From JAJPJX01 sp964568355 (GTDB taxonomy: Bacteria; Acidobacteriota; Terriglobia; Bryobacterales; Bryobacteraceae): a stretch of DNA of 6,661 nucleotides. Position 1 is the first letter of the stretch. The number at the start of each line of letters is the position of its first letter. Positions 1 to 6,484 of this stretch are shown one piece after another. The DNA lies in contig CAZMRK010000450.1 in the NCBI GenBank assembly GCA_964568355.1, positions 1 through 6,661 on the forward strand, read 5' to 3'. Both the position numbers and the translations under genes were made by a program. The notes under the pieces are model-generated. The model was not told the DNA's origin and made no database searches. It worked only from the letters and a program-made list of their open reading frames with translations.

Positions 1-525
1 GTGGGACTTTACTGGAGGCTGGTGACGACGACGCGGGGGTCCCTGACTGCCGGCGCCAACCTGTTCGCGATGCACTACGAGAAGAATCTGCGCTACTTCA
101 CGCTGGGGCACGGAGGTTATTTCAGCCCGCAGAGATTTGTCTTGCTGGGGGTTCCGGTGAGCTGGACGGGCACGTGGAAGCATCTGCAATACGTGGCGAA
201 TACTACGATCGGCTCGCAGTCCTTCTCCGAAAACAGCTCCCCTTATTTCCCCACGGCTCCCGGTATTCAAAGCCAGACGGGACCTTTCTATCCCAGGTAC
301 TCGAGTTCCGGCACCAACTACAACGCAGATTTCCGCCTGGCATATCAGGTTTCGCCCAACTGGTATGTGGGAGGCTTCTACAATGCCAATAACGCCCGGT
401 TCTACACGCTTCAGACGGTCGGCTTCACGGTGAGGTACTCCCTGCAGTCCCGGCCGCTGGACACCGAGTTCAGCGTACCTTCTATCCCTGATTGGAGAGG
501 CAGGCAACTGTTCGGTCTTCCGTAA
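1..525 (+). CDS. bcsC: BcsC-type cellulose export porin, C-terminal beta-barrel part (5' end cut by window)
   Basis: This is the last 174 residues of an outer-membrane protein whose start lies before the window. The reading frame is open from base 1 and ends with TAA at 523-525. BcsC proteins have a long periplasmic TPR scaffold, which binds the synthase complex and the glucan, followed by an outer-membrane barrel that lets cellulose out; only part of the barrel is visible here. The recognisable signature is LTAG near residue 15, then MHYEKNLRYFTLGHGGYFSP at about residues 24-43, followed by PVSW, and a late NWYVGGFYNANNARFYT stretch before the last strand FTVRY. The GGY(F/Y)SPQ and NW(Y/F)VG segments match the C-terminal barrel of E. 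coli BcsC. A roughly 25-residue tail follows the last apparent strand. The next gene starts 12 bases downstream on the same strand, and a cellulase follows that, which supports a cellulose operon. The family call is strong; that the whole gene is intact cannot be seen. Confidence 0.88.
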   Translation: MGLYWRLVTTTRGSLTAGANLFAMHYEKNLRYFTLGHGGYFSPQRFVLLGVPVSWTGTWKHLQYVANTTIGSQSFSENSSPYFPTAPGIQSQTGPFYPRYSSSGTNYNADFRLAYQVSPNWYVGGFYNANNARFYTLQTVGFTVRYSLQSRPLDTEFSVPSIPDWRGRQLFGLP

Positions 526-537
526 CCGGCCGGGCAG

Positions 538-2652
538 ATGCGCTCCATGAGACCCTGCGCACGAATTTGGGCGACCTCCACGGCTGGTGTGGTGATGTTG
601 CTATTGGCGAATACGGCGGCCGGGCAGAGCCAGTTATCGTGCCAGCGAATCGACACGCCGGTCAATGTACGGGCTGAAGGGACTACGGAGTTGCTCGGGG
701 ATATCGTGCTGAATTGCACCGGGGGATCGCCGGCGGCGCCGGGGCAATTGCTGCCGACCTTCGAATTTCTGGTCAGCTTCACGGTTCCGTTTACCAGCCG
801 GTCCATCGCGCCATCGGCTCAGGACTCCAGTTTGAATGAAGCGCTGCTGTTAGTGGATGATCCCCCGTTTCCGAACCAGGTTGGTTGTGTGCCGCAACTG
901 GATGGTTCGGCGTGTCCGGTAGCCGCTGGAACACCTGCCAGCCCGAACATCTTTCAGGGACGCCAGATTCAGGACAGCGTGATTGCCTTCCGGCAGATTC
1001 CCATCAACCCGCCGGGCGCGCAGAGCACGCGGACTCTCCGGATTACGAACCTGCGCGCCAATGTTGCCTCATTGGCGCAGCAGGCGAACCCGCAGCCACT
1101 GCAACTCTCCGTCCAGATGTTTGCGGCTGACGGCAGCGTGATCCGCATTCAGAACTCCACGATGACGTCCGCGGCGGCGCAACCGGGGGCGATCTTCTCG
1201 CTGCGATTGCCGGGCGACCAGGCTTTGCCTCTGGCGGGTCCCGCGCTGACCGTGTCCCCGGCCTCGCTTCCCGCGGGCACTCCCCGGGAGGCTCAGAGCT
1301 TTCAGGTCAAATTCACGGAAGGCTTTTCCGGCGCATTTCGGCGTAGAAATATCGGTACCAGCGGCGCCGATCCGCTGTTCACGACCATCCAGGCGACGCC
1401 GGGCCTGAACTATGCCACCGAAAGCGGGTTCTTCAACAGTACGCTGCCGGCCACCACCGATCTCAATACCGCGGGTCTAGCTGACAGCGGCACCAGGCTG
1501 CGGGTGGTATTTCAGGGAGTTCCCGCCAATGTCCTGCTATGGGTGAGCGTGCGCGATGTGCCCAATGGGACCACCGGCTATTCGGCGGATAATCCCAAGG
1601 CTCTGCTGACCACTTCCGACGCCAATGGAGCCGGGCCGATCGATGTGCCGGTCCCGACTTCCGGGAGTTATGTGCAGGTGCCTGTGAGCGAGGGAACGGG
1701 GACCGCGGTTTGGGAGGTAGTTGGCGCGGATCCGACCGCAGTGGAGGATATCAGCTTTTCGGTCGCCGTGACTGGTCCAACGCCCGGATCCGCCGCGATA
1801 CCCGGCCAGGGCACGGTGATGATTGCGGGAGGCCTGGCGCCGCTGACCGGCGGAACAACCGCTACGATTCCGGCGTTCCTGGATGTCGCCACACCGCTCG
1901 CGGGGGTTGCGATCTCGAACGTGGTTGCGGCGCCTCAACTCACGCTGCTCTCGGCCGCCGGTCTGAGCGGCTCTTCCGTTTCGCCTGACTCGATCGTGTC
2001 GGGATTCGGTCAAAATCTGGCCTCTTCGGTACTGCCGGCGCCCAGCCTGCCCTTGCCAGCGGTCCTGGGCGGCACGTCAGTGGATGTGGTGGACAGCGCC
2101 GGCATGCGACGGCCCTCCCCGCTATACCTGGTCTCTCCGGGGCAGGTGAATTTCCTGCTGGATCCTGAAACCAGGGCCGGACCGGGGCTGGTGCGGGTGA
2201 CGAATGCCGGCACGTTGGTGGCATCGGGAGTGATCCAGGTGGACCCGGTTGCCCCGGCTCTTTTCTCCGCCAATGCCTCCGGTAGCGGTGTGGCGGCGGG
2301 CCAGTTGCTGCGCAGCCGGAACGGAGCTACCAGCATGGAGCCGATCGCTACGTTCGATCCCGATGCACAGCGCTGGCTGCCGGTCCCTTTGGACTTAGGG
2401 ACGGCGGATACGCTGTTTCTCACGCTATACGGCACGGGTATCCGGAACCGTGCCAGCCTGGCGGACGTGCGGGCGACCGTCGGCGGGGAAACGGTACCCG
2501 TGATCTACGCCGGTCCACAAAATGGATCGCCTGGGCTCGACCAGATTAATATTGGCCCGCTCCCGCAGAGTCTCAAGGGACGAGGCGCGGCGGATGTCGT
2601 GGTGTCCATCAGCGGTAAAATGTCGAATACGGTGAGCATTCAGATTCAGTAA
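538..2652 (+). CDS. Secreted protein with C-terminal TIGR03437 (Solibacter-type) domain, unknown function
   Basis: A 704-residue protein with a likely signal peptide: a basic start (MRSMRPCAR), a hydrophobic core around residues 16-25 and a probable cut near residues 28-30 (NTAAGQS). The N-terminal domain, about residues 31-205, has four cysteines (C35, C60, C117, C126) that could form two disulfides after export, and beta-rich text such as TRTLRITNLRAN. A middle region, about 240-470, contains QSFQVKFTEGFSGAFRRRN and further beta-rich, Gly/Thr/Pro-rich sequence. The last ~225 residues, from about 477, match the TIGR03437 pattern: SPDSIVSGFGQNLA, LPLPAVLGGTSV, YLVSPGQVNF, VAPALFS, LYGTGIRNR and GLDQINI. 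That domain is found mainly in Acidobacteriota secreted proteins and has no assigned activity. The gene lies 12 bases after bcsC and abuts the cellulase, so a role in cellulose export or the cell-surface matrix is an inference from position. The ATG at 538 is used because it gives a full signal peptide; an in-frame ATG at 547 is possible, and no strong Shine-Dalgarno is seen before either. Confidence 0.85.
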   Translation: MRSMRPCARIWATSTAGVVMLLLANTAAGQSQLSCQRIDTPVNVRAEGTTELLGDIVLNCTGGSPAAPGQLLPTFEFLVSFTVPFTSRSIAPSAQDSSLNEALLLVDDPPFPNQVGCVPQLDGSACPVAAGTPASPNIFQGRQIQDSVIAFRQIPINPPGAQSTRTLRITNLRANVASLAQQANPQPLQLSVQMFAADGSVIRIQNSTMTSAAAQPGAIFSLRLPGDQALPLAGPALTVSPASLPAGTPREAQSFQVKFTEGFSGAFRRRNIGTSGADPLFTTIQATPGLNYATESGFFNSTLPATTDLNTAGLADSGTRLRVVFQGVPANVLLWVSVRDVPNGTTGYSADNPKALLTTSDANGAGPIDVPVPTSGSYVQVPVSEGTGTAVWEVVGADPTAVEDISFSVAVTGPTPGSAAIPGQGTVMIAGGLAPLTGGTTATIPAFLDVATPLAGVAISNVVAAPQLTLLSAAGLSGSSVSPDSIVSGFGQNLASSVLPAPSLPLPAVLGGTSVDVVDSAGMRRPSPLYLVSPGQVNFLLDPETRAGPGLVRVTNAGTLVASGVIQVDPVAPALFSANASGSGVAAGQLLRSRNGATSMEPIATFDPDAQRWLPVPLDLGTADTLFLTLYGTGIRNRASLADVRATVGGETVPVIYAGPQNGSPGLDQINIGPLPQSLKGRGAADVVVSISGKMSNTVSIQIQ

Positions 2653-3927
2653 GTGAGGTATAAGTTGTTTCACCGAACGGTCGATTCGATTGTAAATAGG
2701 GGCAGCGGTGGTCCGCTTGCTTGCGCGCGCGGTTCCGGGCCGACGTGGGTGGCGGCCATTGCTGTGCTGCTGGGGGTGAGTTTCCGAATGGAAGCACAGA
2801 CTCCTTCCGTTAGTTCTTGGCAAACCTCCGGAAGCCAGATTGTGGAGCCGAACGGGCGGCCTGTGCGCATCGCGGGCTTGAGCTGGTTTGGCCTGGAAAC
2901 CTCAAATTTCGCGCCACATGGGCTGTGGACGCGGTCCTATCGCGAAATGATGGACCAGATGCGGGACCTGGGATACAACACGATCCGCCTGCCGTTTTCC
3001 AGCCAGCTTTTCGATTCGCAGAGCATCCCCAACGGCATTGACTACACGAAGAATCCGGATCTGAAAGGGTTGAACGGCCTGCAGATCATGGATCTCATCA
3101 TCGCCTATGCCGGTGAAGCCGGGCTGCGCATCGTACTGGACCGGCACCGGATCAATGCGAACGCACAATCGGTGCTTTGGTATGACGAGTCTTATCCGGA
3201 GAGCCGCTGGATTTCCGACTGGCTGATGCTGGCCGCGCGCTACAAAGACAATCCGACCGTGGTGGGCATGGATCTACACAATGAACCCGGCGGCGACGCG
3301 TGCTGGGGCTGCGGTGACAAGCTGCTCGACTGGCGATTGGCTGCCCAACGCGCCGGCAATGCGATCCTCGCGGTGAATCCGAATGTCCTCATCATTGTGC
3401 AGGGGATCGAAACTTACAAAGGAAATTCCTACTGGCGCGGAGGGAATCTACGGGGTGCGGGGGACTATCCGGTCACACTCGCTCCAGCGAACCACCTGGT
3501 TTATTCCACGCATGATTATCCGGCCTCGGTCCACAGTCAAAGCTGGTTTTCGGACAAGAACTATCCCGGCAATCTGCCCTCGGTGTGGGACGTGAACTGG
3601 GGTTATCTTCAGAAACAACGCATTGCTCCGGTACTGGTTGGCGAGTTCGGGAGCAAGCTTCAGACTACTTCGGACCAACAATGGTTCGACGCGATGATCC
3701 GCTATCTGGGCTCCGGCGCAACAGGGTTTGGCTGGCTGTTCTGGAGCTGGAACCCCAACTCGACGGACACCGGAGGGCTGCTCCAGGACGACTGGACCAC
3801 GGTGGATACGCGGAAGCAGAGCAAACTCTCGACCATTCAATTCACGCCGGATGCGCTGTGGATTCGTCCGCCCCGGTTCTGCGCGGAACGGCCGGGGGGA
3901 TGTTTGCCACGCCCTATTGAGCGGTAG
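2653..3927 (+). CDS. Secreted GH5 endo-beta-1,4-glucanase, subfamily 1 (E1-like)
   Basis: A 424-residue cellulase that should hydrolyse internal beta-1,4 bonds of cellulose by the retaining mechanism. An N-terminal extension of about 32 residues precedes a hydrophobic segment (WVAAIAVLLGVSF, 32-44) and a probable signal-peptidase site near MEAQ (46-49). GH5 landmarks occur in order: LDRHR (H165), the NEP motif in GMDLHNEPGG with acid/base E211, YSTHDYP (H287), VLVGEFG with nucleophile E331, and GWLFWSWN (W364). The ACWGCGD stretch (C217, C220), DWRLAA, SYWRGGNL and NSTDTGGLLQDDWTTVD closely resemble Acidothermus cellulolyticus E1. Unlike E1, no linker or cellulose-binding module follows; the protein ends in a short Cys-containing tail (C410, C417). 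Its position after bcsC and a TIGR03437 protein suggests it does the job of BcsZ, which is normally GH8. The GTG at 2653 touches the upstream stop and has no clear ribosome site; a TTG at 2665 has GAGGT five bases before it and may be the real start. Family very sure, role in synthesis inferred. Confidence 0.92.
   Translation: MRYKLFHRTVDSIVNRGSGGPLACARGSGPTWVAAIAVLLGVSFRMEAQTPSVSSWQTSGSQIVEPNGRPVRIAGLSWFGLETSNFAPHGLWTRSYREMMDQMRDLGYNTIRLPFSSQLFDSQSIPNGIDYTKNPDLKGLNGLQIMDLIIAYAGEAGLRIVLDRHRINANAQSVLWYDESYPESRWISDWLMLAARYKDNPTVVGMDLHNEPGGDACWGCGDKLLDWRLAAQRAGNAILAVNPNVLIIVQGIETYKGNSYWRGGNLRGAGDYPVTLAPANHLVYSTHDYPASVHSQSWFSDKNYPGNLPSVWDVNWGYLQKQRIAPVLVGEFGSKLQTTSDQQWFDAMIRYLGSGATGFGWLFWSWNPNSTDTGGLLQDDWTTVDTRKQSKLSTIQFTPDALWIRPPRFCAERPGGCLPRPIER
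2655..2659 (+). promoter_or_regulatory. Possible Shine-Dalgarno (GAGGT) for a TTG start of the cellulase
   Basis: GAGGT lies just after the stop codon of the preceding gene (TAA 2650-2652) and five bases before an in-frame TTG at 2665-2667. This is a better-placed ribosome site than anything in front of the GTG at 2653, which itself overlaps this motif. If it is used, the cellulase begins MFHRTVDS and is four residues shorter. It could equally be chance. Confidence 0.35.
2713..2736 (+). repeat. Possible dispersed-repeat fragment inside the cellulase N-terminus (encodes PLACARGS)
   Basis: This GC-rich stretch contains the alternating run TTGCGCGCGCGG and encodes PLACARGS at residues 21-28 of the cellulase, ahead of the hydrophobic signal core. 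From memory, LACARGS or LAYARGS peptides recur near the starts of unrelated predicted proteins in Acidobacteriota, as expected if a short intergenic repeat is read through in frame. Only one copy is present here, so repeat status cannot be shown from this sequence alone. It may mean that the annotated N-terminus includes repeat-derived sequence. Confidence 0.35.
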
Positions 3928-3936
3928 AGTCCTGAG

Positions 3937-3971
3937 CGGGGCTGAAGCCCCGTGGCAGACTGAAGTCCGCC
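3937..3971. repeat. Tandem double hairpin (CTGAAG-centred repeat) between convergent genes; possible two-way terminator
   Basis: There are two adjacent inverted repeats. Hairpin one has a perfect 6-bp stem, CGGGGC (3937-3942) with GCCCCG (3947-3952), around a TGAA loop. Hairpin two pairs GGCAGAC (3954-3960) with GTCCGCC (3965-3971), also around TGAA, with one A/C mismatch at 3957/3968. Both centre on CTGAAG, so they look like two diverged copies of one unit. I recall very similar 'GGGGCTGAAGCCCC...CAGACTGAAGTCTG' units scattered through Solibacter-like genomes. It fills the 57-bp gap between the cellulase stop (3927) and the cupin stop (3985), a natural place for a transcription boundary. Neither strand has a T-run after the stems, so it is not a classical intrinsic terminator; it could instead protect 3' ends or simply be a REP-like element. 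Confidence 0.65.
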
Positions 3972-3984
3972 CCACAAGATCTTT

Positions 3985-4860
3985 CTACTCGGCGCGGTGG
4001 GGGAAGGGGTAGAGGGAGCGGACGGCCAGGATGTGGGCCTTGGGCGCGTTGGGGTCGCTGCTGTTGTAGAAGCCTACTGTGCAGTTGAGGCGCACAAAAT
4101 AGGCGTCGCCGGCTTTGGCGGGGTGGCGGCCTTCGATTCCGTCCATACCACCGCCGGCTACCATATCTCCCGTTCCATTGAGGACGAAGTAGATCTCTTC
4201 CTCGCGGTCGTGATGGTGGGGGAAGTTGGTGCCGCCGGGTGCAAATTCCATGATGAACAGGCTGGTGAGCACATGGGCGGCGGCCAGACGGTCGCGCTTG
4301 CTGCGGACGTCTCCCATCAGCAGTTGATAGAGTGTGGACGGCGGGTGACCGCCCACCACCTCTTTCTTTACTTCGTCCACATTGGCGATCAATAGCCTGG
4401 CCGGAGGCGCCGGCGTGACGCCGCCCGGTATTTTGAATCCCATGACCATCACGCGGCAGGGCTTGCCGGAGGAATTGGAGACGCTATGGGGGATGCCGGC
4501 GGGCAGGTAGAGGAAATCGCTCTGGCGAATGGGATGCTCTTCCTTGCCATAGTGCACCGTGCCTGCGCCTTCTAGAACAAAGTACACCTGCTCTTCGGCG
4601 GGATAGTCTGCCGTGGCACTGGCTCCGCCGGGATCGACGGTCAGCTCTCCATAGCGGGCGATGCCGCGCAGCAGCCCGGTGTGTTCAGCGCCGGCGCCGA
4701 ACAGGGGCTTGTAGCGGCTGCCCGAGGCGGTGAGGTCCGACGGTTTTTCGGCCACATCCGGCAGATAACGATGCAGGAATGTGGGGTCGACCTGGCGTTC
4801 CGCAGCGGCGATTGATCCTGCCCAGCCGAGCAGAAGCATTGCGACAACAGCTTGCAGCAT
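3985..4860 (-). CDS. Exported two-domain cupin protein, function unknown
   Basis: A 291-residue protein with a clear signal peptide (MLQAVVAMLLLGWAGSIAAA, likely cut after A20), so it should act in the periplasm or outside. It carries two cupin beta-barrels, about residues 70-142 and 200-285. Domain 1 (EEQVYFVLEGAG, then DFLYLPAGIPHSVSN) keeps motif 2 with P120, G122, H125 and N129, but A84-D85-Y86 stand where the motif-1 histidines should be. Domain 2 (NFPHHHDREEEIYFVLNGTG) keeps motif 1 (H215-H217, E220-E222), but motif 2 reads RLNCTVGFYN and has V262 where His is expected. No single substrate can be named; bicupins include dioxygenases, decarboxylases and isomerases as well as non-enzymes. 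The ATG at 4860 is chosen because the signal peptide begins there; the frame stays open to 5232, but the extra Arg/Pro/Ala-rich residues overlap the hydrolase gene. No clear Shine-Dalgarno is visible, and the start lies 5 bases after the hydrolase stop, which fits coupled translation. The gene ends the etf operon. Confidence 0.85.
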   Translation of the reverse strand: MLQAVVAMLLLGWAGSIAAAERQVDPTFLHRYLPDVAEKPSDLTASGSRYKPLFGAGAEHTGLLRGIARYGELTVDPGGASATADYPAEEQVYFVLEGAGTVHYGKEEHPIRQSDFLYLPAGIPHSVSNSSGKPCRVMVMGFKIPGGVTPAPPARLLIANVDEVKKEVVGGHPPSTLYQLLMGDVRSKRDRLAAAHVLTSLFIMEFAPGGTNFPHHHDREEEIYFVLNGTGDMVAGGGMDGIEGRHPAKAGDAYFVRLNCTVGFYNSSDPNAPKAHILAVRSLYPFPHRAE

Positions 4861-4865
4861 GTTCG

Positions 4866-5498
4866 CTATGGTATCAAGCGAAATGCCTGGAGCGCGGCTT
4901 CGGCGGTGCGCGGCGCAGGGGCAAGCTCGTGCCCCGCGCGCTCGATCGGGAGCAGAGAGACTTCGGCGGGGATGAGCGCCACCGCCGCATGCAATTCTTC
5001 GATGGAGCCGAACGGATCGCGTGTACCGTGCACGAAAAGCGCGGGTGTGCGCAGATTGGGGAAGTGGGAGGTACGCAACTGTTCGGGGCGGCGGGGCGGG
5101 TGCAGGGGATAGGAGAGCAGCAGAAGCCGGTCCGCGAGTTGGGGCTGTTCGGCGGCGAGCATGGTGGACTGGCGGCCTCCATAGGAGTGCCCGCCGAGGA
5201 AGATGCGGCCGGGAACGCGAGCGCGCAACCACTCGACCGCCTGCGCGATGCCCTGGCGATCGAGAGCGGCATTGCCGGGATGGGGCGGACCGTGCGGGCG
5301 CGCCTGGCGGAAGGGCAGATCGATGCGCAGAACGGTGATGCCGGCGGCAGCGAACGTCTCGGCTACGGCGGCCAGCAGGGGCGCACGCGCGTCGGAGCCG
5401 GCGCCATGGGCCAGGATCAGCCCGTCTTTGCCTGAGTTTTGGTCGCCGGCTGGATGCAAAAACCCGCGCACCGGCCCATCCGAGACCACCTCACTCAT
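4866..5498 (-). CDS. Alpha/beta hydrolase of the KANL3/Tex30 (Abhydrolase_11) type
   Basis: A 210-residue single-domain hydrolase without a signal peptide, so probably cytoplasmic. The catalytic set is visible: the HGAGSD oxyanion-loop region (residues 31-36), nucleophile S105 in GGHSYGG (102-108), acid D161 in VHGTRDPFG, and H190 in ERAGHEL. Further family marks are LPFRQARPHGPPHPG (61-75), LSYPLHPP (128-135) and LRTSHFPNLRTPALF. These match the small KANL3/Tex30-like hydrolases (COG3571), whose natural substrates are mostly unknown; esterase or thioesterase activity is plausible but unproven. The ATG at 5498 overlaps the etfA stop as ATGA (5495-5498), and the TAG at 4866-4868 lies 5 bases before the cupin start, so the gene is embedded in the operon. 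A link to acyl-CoA metabolism would fit the etf neighbours, but this rests on position only. Length and motifs look complete. Confidence 0.9.
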   Translation of the reverse strand: MSEVVSDGPVRGFLHPAGDQNSGKDGLILAHGAGSDARAPLLAAVAETFAAAGITVLRIDLPFRQARPHGPPHPGNAALDRQGIAQAVEWLRARVPGRIFLGGHSYGGRQSTMLAAEQPQLADRLLLLSYPLHPPRRPEQLRTSHFPNLRTPALFVHGTRDPFGSIEELHAAVALIPAEVSLLPIERAGHELAPAPRTAEAALQAFRLIP

Positions 5499-6484
5499 TG
5501 CCGGCTCTTCCGGATTGCTTCCACCAGGGCAGGCACCACCTGGAACAGATCGCCAACGATGCCGTAATCGGCAACTTCGAAGATGGGCGCCTCCGCATCC
5601 TTGTTGATGGCGACAATGGTCTTCGAGCCCTTCATGCCGACCAGATGCTGGATCGCGCCGGAGATCCCGACGGCGACGTACAGCTTAGGGGAAACGGTCT
5701 GCCCGGAGCTGCCGACCTGGCGTTCCATGGGCAGCCATCCGGCATCGCAGATAGGACGCGAGGCGGCGAGTTCCGCGTGTAAGGCATCGGCCAGTTGCTG
5801 CACCACGGCAATGTTGTCGGCTTCCTTGATGCCCCGGCCCACGGAGACGATGATCTCCGCGGCGGACAGATCTACGGCGCGCTGCGACTCGCGGAACAGT
5901 TCGAGCGGCCGCGTGCGGATATCCGCGCCAGAAAGCTGCGGCGAGAAGCTCTCGACGGCGGCGGCGCCGGCCTCCACCAGGTCGGCGCGATACGCGCCGG
6001 CCTGGAGCGAAGCAAAATGCGGAGCATCGCCGGTGAACCGCACATCGGCATGGATCTTGCCCTGGAAGAGCTGGCGCACCAGGACGACATCTCCATTTTC
6101 GATACGATGGCCCACCACATCGCTCACCAGCACGCGGCCGAGCGCAGTGGCCAGCTTGGGTGCGAAATCGCGGACCTGGTAGGTATGCGGAAACAACACC
6201 AGGCGCGGCTGGGCTTGCGCGATCAACTGGCGGAGCGCGGCGGCATATCCGTCCGGTGTGTAGTTCCGCAGAAGCTCGTGCTCAACGGCGTAGACTCGAT
6301 CGAGCTTCCTGCCGGTCAGATCCGCCGCGAGCGGGCCGATATCCTGACCGGCGACGGCGGCATGAACCGCCAGATTCAGCTCGCGCCCCAGTTGCTGGGC
6401 GGCAGCCAGGGTTTCCCAGGACATGCGATTCCATGCCGGGCCGCCCTCGGCTCCGCGCTGTTCCATCACGACCAGAATGCTCAT
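5495..6484 (-). CDS. etfA: Electron transfer flavoprotein alpha subunit
   Basis: A complete 329-residue EtfA/FixB. With EtfB it forms a soluble heterodimer that accepts electrons from acyl-CoA and related dehydrogenases and normally passes them through ETF:quinone oxidoreductase to the quinone pool. The N-terminal ETF domain begins MSILVVMEQR and contains LVLFPHTYQVRDFAPKLA (95-112). The C-terminal FAD domain, from about residue 205, shows IIVSVGRGIKE (211-221), QVGSSGQTVSP (256-266), and the EtfA signature from PKLYVAVGISGAIQH (266-280) to APIFEVADYGIVGD (299-312). Length is normal and no key segment is missing. The start at 6484 overlaps the etfB stop as ATGA (6481-6484), and the stop overlaps the hydrolase start in the same way. 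Whether the pair is an ordinary or an electron-bifurcating ETF cannot be decided, because most of EtfB is outside the window. Confidence 0.97.
   Translation of the reverse strand: MSILVVMEQRGAEGGPAWNRMSWETLAAAQQLGRELNLAVHAAVAGQDIGPLAADLTGRKLDRVYAVEHELLRNYTPDGYAAALRQLIAQAQPRLVLFPHTYQVRDFAPKLATALGRVLVSDVVGHRIENGDVVLVRQLFQGKIHADVRFTGDAPHFASLQAGAYRADLVEAGAAAVESFSPQLSGADIRTRPLELFRESQRAVDLSAAEIIVSVGRGIKEADNIAVVQQLADALHAELAASRPICDAGWLPMERQVGSSGQTVSPKLYVAVGISGAIQHLVGMKGSKTIVAINKDAEAPIFEVADYGIVGDLFQVVPALVEAIRKSRQ

Noticed and set aside
1537..2435. Several minus-strand open frames opposite the TIGR03437 protein
   Set aside because: Their composition is that of antisense shadows, and the plus-strand frame carries clear family motifs throughout.
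3448..3975. 175-residue minus-strand open frame opposite the cellulase
   Set aside because: It runs through the hairpin repeat and the catalytic region of the GH5 gene in antisense and has no domain signal.
3937..3984. Classical Rho-independent terminator
   Set aside because: Stems are present, but neither strand has a T-run directly after them, so only a weaker boundary or repeat role is claimed.
4861..5232. N-terminal extension of the cupin reading frame to a 415-residue protein
   Set aside because: The extra 124 residues are Arg/Pro/Ala/His-rich, overlap the well-supported hydrolase gene on the same strand, and would bury a clean signal peptide that starts at 4860.
4779..5435. 218-residue plus-strand open frame opposite the hydrolase and cupin start
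   Set aside because: It is Gly/Arg/Ala-rich text with no recognisable motif, and it spans the junction of two real genes on the other strand.
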